A stretch of DNA of 64,000 nucleotides from Allodiplogaster sudhausi (Eukaryota; Nematoda; Chromadorea; Rhabditida; Diplogasteridae), in contig CALZFC010000009.1 in NCBI GenBank assembly GCA_945643635.1, forward strand, positions 801,001 to 865,000, in the 5' to 3' direction. This document shows, piece after piece, positions 22,522 to 31,812 of this stretch. The stretch's first letter is position 1. Every line of letters begins with the position of its first letter. The position numbers and the translations under genes are program-made. The notes under the pieces were generated by a model. That model had not been told where the DNA came from. It made no database searches and saw only the letters and a list, made by a program, of their open reading frames with translations.

Positions 22522-23514
22522 ATGGCGCGTTGTCAGGACTGCGAGGCCGAGTTTGTCAGGGTGCTCCGAGAAGAAATGAAGAGGTTCAGAGATGAGGAAC
22601 ACTCCGAGTCTGTCGGAGTCTCCGACAGACACATACAGGCCAATCTTTATTAATATTTTCATTTTTACTCTTATTATGCCGCTGCTAGAACCAAGTAATA
22701 GTGGGATTTGTTCAGCAGCTGCTTGGCGAAATGCAGAAGCTGAAGGATGAGAACAAGCGACTCGAGAGGGCGAAGCTGGAAGCGGAGAACGAAGTGGAGG
22801 AGTCAGAGGACAAGGCAGCCAAACTCCGGCGAGAACTCGCAGTCGGAGCTGATCAGGTAGGGAGAGAAAGAGGAGAGAGTGTAGAGTTGAGTTGGGAAGG
22901 GGAGAGAGAGAGAAGGAGGAGTGAGAGTGTAGAGTTGAGTTGGGAAGGGGAGAGAGAGAGAAGGAGGAGTGAGAGTGTAGAGTTGAGTTGGGAAGGGGAG
23001 AGAGAGAGAGAAGGAGGAGTGAGAGTGGAGAGTTGAGTTGAGGTGGTACAACTGGAGAGACGGGCAGCCAATCTGGAGCAGTCGCTGGCCGAGTCTCGCA
23101 GTGAACTGCAACAAGTCATCGACGATTCCAAAGTGAAGCAGCAGTTCCTCCGAGAGAAGATGAAGAGGATCAGGGATGAGGAACACTCCTTCAGACAGAG
23201 ACAGTTGGAGAGGCGACTCGAGAACGCCCAGGCTGTTCATCAGAGTGAAATGGTCAGGGATAAGCCAATTGTGAATCGAGTGATATTCCGCTCCATTTGT
23301 ATTAAAAAAAAATTAAATCAATTTTCTAAATTAAAGTTTTTTTTACTAATTAGTAGCGTTCCTTGTCTGAGACCCGTGCCAATTCAGTGGCATAGTTCTC
23401 ATCTTACGAATATTCTGTTTCTTTTTTGAGAGGAGTATGCAATACGAGTTCTGGCTGGAAAAGAAGAAGATGGAGGCGAAGATCAACCAGCTCAACATCG
23501 TCAGTTCACACTTC

Positions 23515-23557
<43 letters not shown>

Positions 23558-24329
23558 ATCTCTCATTCTTCTTTCTCTTTCTCCCCTCCCCCCTCCCACC
23601 GACCAGGGTACAGGGTATAAAAGCCACTGTCGAGGACCCTGGGAATTAGGATGGGCCCGGAAACCAGGGTGGGTTCGCTGTTTTTGCCTGAAGGTTACTC
23701 AAGAACATGGTGGGGTTGGGCTTCGGGTAGGCCTAAAATCAGGGTGGGTCTGTCAAATCGACAGTACCTTTTTTCCCTGCCCCCGACTAATATGCACTCC
23801 TCCAACTCCACACTTACCTCTCCGAAACTGTGCTGTACTCTGTGGTGTGATCCTTTCTTGATGTCAACAATGCTATATTCTCGTTGACAGGACAATGGAC
23901 CGCGCGCGCCGTCCCCCGACTCGGGCAACGAAGACGTCGTCGGTGACGGCGGCGCCATCTCCATCACTGAAGGCAGAGCAGCCCTTTGCGTGGTCGGTAG
24001 CCTTCTGCCCTTTGCTTGGAATACTTTACTTTGTTTGGGGTTCTTTTTGCGTTGGCGATGGATTAATCTGCTCATCTCTTGCGAGTTATGCGAAGATCAT
24101 CAATAGAGTATACAAACAAGATGTAAAGGAAAACTCCTAATGAATATTAATAAATGAATTGACAAGAAAGCCTTCTCTGCAGCCCTCCACTGCCATGGCT
24201 GCACCCACTTCGTCTGCTCTCTCCTCTGCCTCTGCTCTCTCCTCTGCCTCTGCTCGTGCAACCAGTCAGAATACATCAAGTCTCCGCTTTTTTCAATACC
24301 TATTACTACAGCAAAAATGTTTTTTTTAA
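22522..24329 (+). CDS. Coiled-coil protein of unrecognised family
   Basis: Six exons, all in phase 0: 22522-22638, 22716-22856, 23043-23252, 23431-23499, 23891-23992 and 24183-24329, giving about 261 codons. Residues about 40-180 are strongly heptad-like and charged (LGEMQKLKDENKRLERAKLE; LERRAANLEQSLAESRSELQ; FWLEKKKMEAKINQLNI). Then come an acidic/Pro segment (PRAPSPDSGNEDVVGDGG) and an Ala/Ser-rich tail with a doubled SALSSA unit encoded by an 18-bp repeat. Exon 1 carries LREEMKRFRDEEHS, nearly repeated in exon 3 as LREKMKRIRDEEHS, so one may be a duplicated piece. The first intron would start with GC rather than GT, which weakens exon 1; a start inside exon 2 is the alternative. The last exon assumes the 23992 donor is used; otherwise the frame runs on into a hydrophobic stretch. 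Function not inferred beyond a scaffold-like coiled coil. Confidence 0.6.
22873..23032 (+). repeat. 48-bp tandem repeat, about three copies, inside an intron
   Basis: The unit begins GAGAGTGTAGAGTTGAGTTG and contains a GAGAGAGA run plus AAGGAGGAGT. Period 48 bp; the third copy carries a 2-bp expansion. It fills most of the intron between coiled-coil exons 2 and 3. Confidence 0.85.
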
Positions 24330-24916
24330 ATGTCAAATTCTATGAAGACATCTTTGCATTGACGACAAGAGTTAAAGACAAAGATATGCTTGATTGATTC
24401 TGCAGAGGATTAAATGAAGTCGCATGGCTCGGTCGGCCACGTGGCACGCTCCTCTTCTGCCAGCAGACACGCCACTTGTTGTCAGTCTCAGAATTCACTC
24501 TTTTCCTCACGAAACTCTTTGGATCTGCTCGAATCTTTGGATAATATTTCTCCTCTCGAGTTGCATGCAGTTCTACGCGTGCCAATTTTTCAGGAACATC
24601 ATTGTTTTGGCGTTGATACCCTCTTCCGTCTCCTCCTGATTCTGCTTACTCGAGTCCGTGGTCATTCCTTGCGAGCCAACGGTCGCCTCTTCCGTCCTCT
24701 GCTCTCGCGCGCCCGCGTCATCGTTCTGAGAGCCAGCAGGAGGACAACCTGATGGGTGGAACTGCAGCAGTTGCTCAGCCAACCAGTCAGCCCACATCAA
24801 ACACTTTATTTAAAGCAAAGAAATTTAAAAGAAAGACTACTATTGACAAAAAAAACAGAAAATACGATTGATTGATTCCGTAGTGGAGTTTGGAATGAGA
24901 CAATGGCTCCTTTTAG
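24330..24916. other. Interval between coiled-coil gene and epsin-like exons
   Basis: GC-rich stretches at 24420-24480 and 24600-24800 are open on both strands; a plus frame with SESQQEDNLMGGTAAVAQ is protein-like but lacks a donor at its end. No model could be closed. Confidence 0.4.
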
Positions 24917-25267
24917 ATGCGAACCCCCTCCTGCTCGGCTCTGCCGCTCCTCCTCCCCCGGTTAACCCCTTCACTGCTGGCCAGAGGAAGTCCCCGACTC
25001 TCAACGAGAAGCGCATGGCTGTCGGTCGGTCCTTTTGTCGTTCTTACCTTCTTATCCAGTCTGATTGTGAGAGATTTCAAATATGAGAAGTCTCTTCCTT
25101 GCAGTATCTTCGAATTTAGAAACTAGCAAAAATGTACTTGATAAAGACACGTAGTTCGCTGTCATTCAGCTCCTACGATTCCTCCGATGGGTGCTCGTCC
25201 TGTTCTGCTGCAGCAGCCTCTTCAGCCACAGACCGCACCTCAGACCAACCCCTCCGCCAACTACTAA
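24917..25267 (+). CDS. Epsin-like C-terminal exons (partial)
   Basis: Two exons (24917-25024 and 25170-25267, stop TAA) join in phase. They encode DANPLLLGSAAPPPPVNPF, then KSPTLNEKRM, then a Pro/Gln-rich end with PTIPPMGARPVLLQQ and TNPSANY. The order NPx, VNPF (EH-domain-binding motif), TLN, Pro-rich tail with a last NP is that of the epsin C-terminus. Epsins are clathrin adaptors that bend membrane through an N-terminal ENTH domain; no ENTH exon was found upstream on this strand, so either it lies far off, this is a fragment, or the resemblance is only to short motifs. Confidence 0.4.
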
Positions 25268-26540
25268 GGCTAGTTCTTTCTTCTATTCCTGTTGCATACC
25301 AATGGTTACGATAAATTTTTTCTATCAAGATTCTCTTGTATGCCCTTCACATTTTCATACTTCCATTAATGATTGGTTTTTTTTTGCAGAAACGACTCGA
25401 AAGTAACTAAAAGCTTCGAAATCTCGGCGACTTCAACTGAGCTGTCGCCAATGCCTCCCTTAAATCAAACTCCTGTCCTCGTGTAGTTCAATAGGCACTA
25501 TGCAATTTGGCCTTCTCACCCGATTCTGCTGACGAAACTGCTTAACACCTTTCAATGCTGTTTGCCTTTTTATCTCGATTTTTATTTTTGCGAAATTGAC
25601 GACAGACCGTGAATGCCTATTACCACCCGCTTCTGAAGTATCTGTATGTATCTTCCGTTTTATAGCATAGTCCGACCTCCCTCCAGCTGCCCTTCTCTGG
25701 CTTCCCAATTTCTTCTGCATCCTGTTCTTTATCTCTCACTTCTCCTCCTGTACAAACGGAAGAAGTAGGAGACAGACATGATTGCTATTGGTTTGTGGTG
25801 ATTGTGAGAAGAGTGCCGGAAATTGTCGAGATCGTTGGCTTAGTTAGTGTGAAAATGTCAGTTTGAGCACACGCAATCTTGAGCGATGTGAGGCAAACTT
25901 CCGCTGCTGGCACTGTTTACGCGTTTTGCAATGCTTCTGCTGCGATATCACTGGGTTCGGAATATATTTAAGTTATGTAAAAATATATGTACACTATAAC
26001 AGTACTTGTCGACATCTGCGGAAGAAGTTCCTAAGCGCGAATGTCTTCCACATTTTGTTCAGTCTCTCTCTCTTTCTCTCGTTTCACGTCGACTCTGTGT
26101 CATGTTGTTCCATTCTTATCGATTGTCTCTGATATCTTGTGAATGTTTCCAATTACTTTTACAGCTTTCTTATATCCTAGAGTCTACTCCAGAGCTCCCC
26201 CTGCTGTGATCCAACCCCCACTTTGCTGTAACATTTATTCGCCATTTGGCCGTTTTATCATTTGCTGTACTTCTTCGCTATCTGAAATCGCTAACCACTG
26301 ACACAAACTGTGCAGGGATCATCAAATCAGTCTTTTGAATGTTGTTCACGCTAAAGAGTAGTAATGGGGACAAGGAATTTTGTTTGCCAGGATATATGTA
26401 TCTGCATGTTTTCGCCTGCGCAGGTTTGGTAATCTGTTTGGACAACAGTCAACATCAGATGCCAACGGACTGCTGTCATAATGACAAAACTGAAAAGTCT
26501 TTATTTACCATGATTTATCTCTCTATTAGATAAACATCGT
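25268..26540. other. Intergenic DNA
   Basis: Pyrimidine-rich, with no exon series. Small frames (25863-26132, 26339-26533) show no family features. Confidence 0.45.
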
Positions 26541-27684
26541 ATGTAATTTAAAGGCCGGTTACGGCAGATTGATTCCTGTGGGCGGCAGGATTGGTGGATT
26601 TGGATGAAACTTTCCAAAAAGGTACTTTGAAGTCTCGGCTATCGTCCTATGAGGGTTTGGAAATTTTTGGTTGGCGCCGGCGCGGGCGCCGCAAAGGGGG
26701 GTCACTCGGGAAACTTTGAGGTAGAATATCTCTTTTTCTAGGGCACCTACAAAAATAGTAGTTTATTCGTCAGGCGGGAATCTACCAATGGCCAGAAGCT
26801 CAATCCCGTAGATCGATTGGTAGATCGGTGGGAATTGATTTTCTAAAATGGGCCCTTTTTCGCCTGTAGATTGAAACTTTCTCAAAATCCTGACATGCGC
26901 TTCGTTGATTGTCGGGTCCTATCGATGCAGTTTTTCAAGACGCATCTTTTGATCTATGACTTGTAAACTTTTGCGCATCTGGGATATCTTAAAAATCGAT
27001 AAAACTGAAATTTTGTTGTTGTTAGGGACAAACTTTGAACTTTTATATCTCAAAAAGTTGGGATCGTATGGTGATGGGACTTTGAGCATCTTGTTGAGAA
27101 TTGAACAGGCTTCAATATGAGCCTATTTGGGTTAGGCTGGGTTTCCGGGAAAGTACCCTGAGGGGGTGTTGAAATTTAGGTCACTTTCCTGACATTTTTT
27201 TCCTCGGTTTTAGAACGTATGCCTACATGTCGAATACCATTCGGAAGCTTAGTAATAGGGGAACAACTCTCTCATACAAAACTTTTCCAAAAAATCAATT
27301 TTTGACCTACATATGGGGGTGCTAATGTTCTCGTGCATATTTGAGCCTGATACTCGAGTTAACGTTCGGGGGGACTATTTTTAATGGCATAAGGAAGAAA
27401 AAAGCACTATAGCCAGCTGTTTTATTTACTATGTTACAGCTGAAGAAATCGATATTTCGTAGGTCAGTATTTTTTTTAGGGGCAAGGAGTTGGAATTTTT
27501 TGCTCATAAGTTAGATCTAAAGAGAGTCGCGGATTACAAGCTCTCTGCCGTCGAGATTATGAAAATCCGATACTTCTGCGCGAAGATATGGGCACGAACG
27601 TGAATATGTACCTTGTTTCTTGCCCCCCTATGCCTCTTACATCTCACCACTGGCTTGGGAAAGGCAGAGCGCATTCATCCACAA
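26541..27684. other. Non-coding block of transposon-like character
   Basis: About 1.1 kb with no open frame above 61 codons, a GC palindrome-like core GGCGCCGGCGCGGGCGCC near 26675, and composition unlike the flanks. It reads like the body of a non-autonomous element, but no terminal repeats or target duplication were found. Confidence 0.3.
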
Positions 27685-27757
27685 GCCTCTGTGCTCTAAT
27701 GGCTAAGGAGCTCGCCGAGCTATCCAAAGAGCCCTGGTTCGATGCCCGGCCGAGGAC
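27685..27757 (+). repeat. tRNA-derived sequence (SINE head or tRNA pseudogene)
   Basis: CTCTAATGGCTAAGGAGCTC resembles a D-arm/A box with a perfect 4-bp stem (GCTC...GAGC), and CCTGGTTCGATGCCCGG has the T-loop/B box with 4 of 5 stem pairs. The acceptor stem pairs only partly (5 of 7) and no clean anticodon arm folds, so it is not called a functional tRNA. Confidence 0.55.
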
Positions 27758-28142
27758 AACCCCTTTGCACATTTTGGAAAACGTAATTTCAATTTATAAA
27801 TCTTATTTAACTAAAGGAAATTAAATAAAAAAGTGATTCTAAAGGTTTTAATACTACGTGCGTGGTCAAGTGCATGCATGATCAAGTACTTTTCGACTGC
27901 CTTTGCGAATTCAGTGTTTTTACAGTCAGTCTTCAATCGCTGCTGGCCCCTGGATTCCTTTTCACATCCTTTTCCTTGAATAATAAACAAAGAAATAAAT
28001 TATAATAGGTAGTAAATCACATAGAGAGAGAAAAAAAAACACTATTATTTCTAAAGCTTTGCTCGCACATCCCTCTCTCACCTCACCTCTCACCCATGCG
28101 CATAATGGGGCATAAATGGCCTGTGCAAAAGCCGTCTAATGT
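27758..28142. other. Interval without recognised features
   Basis: AT-rich and non-coding; a short GA/poly-A stretch lies at 28022-28040. Confidence 0.4.
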
Positions 28143-28540
28143 AGGTTGCCCCGGTGGACGGGGCTGGGCGACCCTCAAAGTCAACCGAGCAATTCGGCTC
28201 GCTTAAGCCAGCATGCAGCGCAGCTGTTCGAATGGGTGCCCGCTGCTCGGTGGCGTCCGACGCAGGCCACCGAGCATGCAGACAAGCGATGCTCGGTGGC
28301 GTCGGACGGAGACGTCCGATTGGCTTATTTTTCCTCCCATTTTGTATTCATAGCAGTAGCTCAAATAAACTTTTATTTGCTAGAAAAGCGCAAAGTGAAT
28401 CAAACACAACAAATCAACCCTCGCTGGACACAAACGACCCCCACTTATACCTTCTTAAATCGGGAAATGGCCACCGGGGCGATAGCCCCGGTGGCCATTG
28501 ACCGGGCCGAAGGCCCGTAGCGTGCCGAAGGCACGCTAGT
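28143..28540 (+). repeat. Cluster of perfect hairpins, Helitron-like 3' terminus
   Basis: Several perfect inverted repeats follow one another. TGCTCGGTGGC and its complement enclose 11 bases near 28237-28280. A TCGGACG/CGTCCGA hairpin lies near 28303-28321. A 15-bp-arm hairpin spans 28466-28499 with a 4-base loop. CGGGCC-GAA-GGCCCG is at 28503-28517 and AGCGTGCC-GAA-GGCACGCT at 28519-28537. The last runs straight into CTAG (28536-28539) followed by T. Helitron 3' ends carry a short GC hairpin close to a terminal CTRR and insert before T, so a non-autonomous Helitron-like end is the best reading. No 5' TC terminus or Rep/helicase is seen. Confidence 0.5.
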
Positions 28541-28920
28541 TTACCATGAAGGTCATCTTTTGGCTTGGCTATTTCGGGCAGAGCTGAAAAAGCTCTTCAT
28601 ACACTTGGCGGAGACAATGAGAAAATGCTTGAGGAAAGTTGTCGTGTACTATTTAATATATTAAAAATGGAAAATCAAGCGATTCCTTAAGTTGAATGCA
28701 CATTCTTTTCGTTCTCTGCATACATACATCGTTCCAGCTGCTTTCTTCGCTCACACCGCTGCTTTCTCATCTGCCACGGGCATCGGCTACAAGCCTTCAC
28801 TTTGCCCTCGCCCTTCACTTTGCCCTCGCCCTTCACGGTGTGAGGTGACCTGTCCATTGCTCTCTACCCTCTGCCTTCTCCCTCTTCTCTCACATCTCTC
28901 GCATTCCACGCTCTCTACCC

Positions 28921-29580
28921 ATGGCCCCTCCTCCCAAACGCGCCCACGTCTCCACCTCGGCCAACTCGTCTCCGTCCGCTTCCACGCCTTCCTCTCACGA
29001 CGTCAACATCCAGAAGATCGTCAGCGACGCTCTTGGCTTCGCGAACGGTCCTTCGCCGGCGGGGATGAACAAACAGACATGGGAAGGTATGTCCAGCTTG
29101 CTCATTCTCATGTCTACCACCCTTGAAAAGCTCGCTGTCATGCTTCCCTCTTCCTCTGCTCCCATGTCTGTCTCTCTCCACCGGCCTGCCCTCTAATTCG
29201 CTGGCCCTGGTGTCTCCCCCTCCTTCGAGTGCCCTGCTGAGCGCCATCTCCGGGAGCGCTCCCTCGTTGTCGTTGGCCTCCCGGAGTCCACCTCTGGCAC
29301 TCCCTCTGCTCGCGTCTCGGAAGACAGAGCAGGTGTCTGCTCGCTTCTGGATGCTCTGGGTGTCGAAGCCCACCCCCAGACCACCTTCCGTATGGGCCAG
29401 CTCGGCACTCGCCCCCGTCTGCTTAAGGTCCTGTTGCCTACGCGTGGGCACCTCATGCAGGCACTGAAGGCGGCGCCCTCTCTTCGTGGTCACTCCGTGT
29501 GGTCCAAGGTTTTCGTCCGCAGGTCGATGACCGAGGAAGAGAGGCGCCGCTTCCAGAGAGACCGCGAGCACGCGACCTAG
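28921..29580 (+). pseudogene. LINE ORF1, frameshifted
   Basis: Begins MAPPPKRAHVSTSANSS and reads to a stop at 29196. The conserved part is then in another frame: VVVGLPESTSGTPS, GVCSLLDALGVEAHPQTTFR, MGQLGTRPRLLKVLLPTRGH and VFVRRSMTEEERRRFQRDRE, ending at TAG near 29580. The GLPES...LLDALGVE...RMG...RLLKV...EERRRFQ order is that of ORF1 proteins of nematode CR1-like LINEs (RNA-binding/chaperone role). At least one frameshift separates the N-terminus from this domain. A 279-codon frame on the opposite strand is only its shadow. Confidence 0.75.
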
Positions 29581-30886
29581 CTCAATCGCACTGAGCCAGG
29601 CGTGTGGACGATCTACCGTGAGGAGATCTGGAAGAAGAGCGAGATTGCCGGAAAACGCCGTCTCTCCATCCCGACTCCCCTCCCAGACCCTTCCTCGGCT
29701 ACGGCGTCCTCTCCATCGACCATATGAAACTAAGTCTACAAGGATCCAGTCCACCCCAACTATCAGTTTCCCCCTCCCCCCGTCCTTTCTGTGTTTTGTT
29801 TAATGCACGAAGCCTTGTTAATAAGCTTGCCGATCTCCATGCTTACATATCAATCACTCGCCCTGATCTACTTTTTGTAACTGAAACTTGGTTAAATTCA
29901 AACATCTTCTATAGCGAAATTATAAGGAATCTTCCCTACTCTTTATTGCGCTCTGATCGAAAGGGTAAGCGTGGAGGTGGCGTGCTTATTATGTATAGAA
30001 ACTCATTAATTGTGTCTCCTGTCACTGTTAACCGATTCCTGGCTATTGATCTACATTCTCAAGTTGACTTTGGAATCATTCGCATAGTTCTTGTCTACCG
30101 CCCCCCGAATACATGTGCTGCTTCAAATGACTCCCTTTTTGAAAATTTGCAGGAATTATTAGCTGTCCCTCAACCATCAGTCTTATGCGGTGATTTAAAT
30201 ATGCCTATTAATTGGAAAGATCTCTCCTCGACTAAGGGTCAGACTAAGCGGCTTGTAGATTTAGCAAGTGATCTCTCTCTCTCACAAGCTGTCAGTAGTC
30301 CTACACACGGGTCTAACATTCTCGATTTGGTTATAAGCACCCAGGGAGTAGTTATGTGTTGTGAAGTTTCTGCGCCTTTTAGCAGTTCTGATCACTCATC
30401 TGTCTCTTTCTCTCTCTCTTTCTCTTCTCCCCTGCCGCTGTATGTTCCCTCTCTTGACTACCGCCGCTGTAACTTTGGCCAGCTCTCAATTGCCATTAAA
30501 TCCATTGACTGGTGCTCTTGTTTCAACGACTTTCTTGATATTGATGATATTTATGAACGCTTTACAGCAGTTCTCCTCTCCCTTGTGCAAGAAACCACTC
30601 CTGTTAAGAAGGTAAAATTGCACGCTGACAATTACCCTCCTTACATCCGTGCACTTCTGCTGCATAAAAATCGCCTTTTCCCTAACAAGGGAACCGTCTG
30701 AAGATAAGTTGGAGAATTTTGATCTCACCTATCCAGATCGATAGTCCAAGTCGAGAAATGATGATAACCATTTTTACTTTTTCCTTAATGGCCTCTGGCG
30801 ATTTTATATTGATTTTTAAATTTTGCATAAAATCGCGGATTTAGTGACCTTGCCATTGTCAATGTGTCACTTAAGCAATTAAACAT

Positions 30887-30950
30887 GGCCTGCGCGGCGC
30901 AGTGGGATGCGCGCTCGCCTGCAGTTTTGAGCGTCGCAGGTTCGAACCCC
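30887..30950 (+). repeat. tRNA-like segment in left arm
   Basis: GGCGCAGTGGGATGCG resembles a pol III A box, and about 40 bases on GCAGGTTCGAACCCC is a strong B box. The T stem does not pair well, so this is a tRNA relic rather than a gene. Confidence 0.6.
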
Positions 30951-31748
30951 ATTCGGTTCAAATATTTTGCTGCAGTTTTGCAAGTTCAAATTTGAAGAAG
31001 TACATAAAGAGAAAATTTTTTCAATGAGAGGAGAGTGCATATACACTTTAAATTGGTGTTAAAAAATTTTTTACTTGTGTATAAGGGCATTCCGTGTTGG
31101 ATGGTGTTCAATTCGCCCTTGCTTGCGAATCCACTATCAACCTATTCGGTGGGGCCTACCCCAAAAAAGTCGAGGAAAAAACTTTCCCCGAAAATCACCA
31201 GAGGGGGTAATTTGGTGCGAGGATTGCGAATATCTAGTTTATTTTTAATTCTGAAGTCATTAAAAAAAATATAGAAATTTGTTTTGATCTCCTTTTGTGG
31301 AAGAAGACTCCTTTCTGTTTTCCGAACTGTTTCCTCAACAGGAACTCGGACAGATAGTCTACATACTTCTTGTTGTTTACGCCGTACTTCTTTTTTGGAA
31401 TTTATACCGCATACCTACTTACCGTAACTTTTTTTTAAATGACTTCAGAATTAAAAATAAACTAGATATTCGCAATCCTCGCACCAAATTACCCCCCTGT
31501 GGTGATTTTCGGGGAAATTTTTTTCCTCGACTTTTTTGGGGTAGGCCCCACTGAATAGGTTGATAGTGGATTCGCAAGCAAGGGCGAATTGAACACCATC
31601 CAACACGGAATGCCCTTATACACAAGTAAAAATTTTTTAACACCAATTTAAAGTGTATATGCACTCTCCTCTCATTGAAAAAATTTTCTCTTTATGTACT
31701 TCTTCAAATTTGAACTTGCAAAACTGCAGCAAAATATTTGAACCGAAT

Positions 31749-31812
31749 GGGGTTCGAACCTGCGACGCTCAAAACTGCAGGCGAGCGCGCATCCCACTGC
31801 GCCGCGCAGGCC
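31749..31812 (-). repeat. tRNA-like segment in right arm
   Basis: Exact inverted counterpart of the left-arm copy, so the element carries two opposed A/B-box pairs pointing towards its centre. Confidence 0.6.

Noticed and set aside
27685..27757. Possible functional tRNA
   Set aside because: D stem and T arm are good, but the acceptor stem is incomplete and no anticodon stem-loop folds; listed as tRNA-derived instead.
28915..29754. 279-codon minus-strand frame
   Set aside because: It is the antisense shadow of the LINE ORF1 region, whose plus-strand frames carry the conserved motifs.
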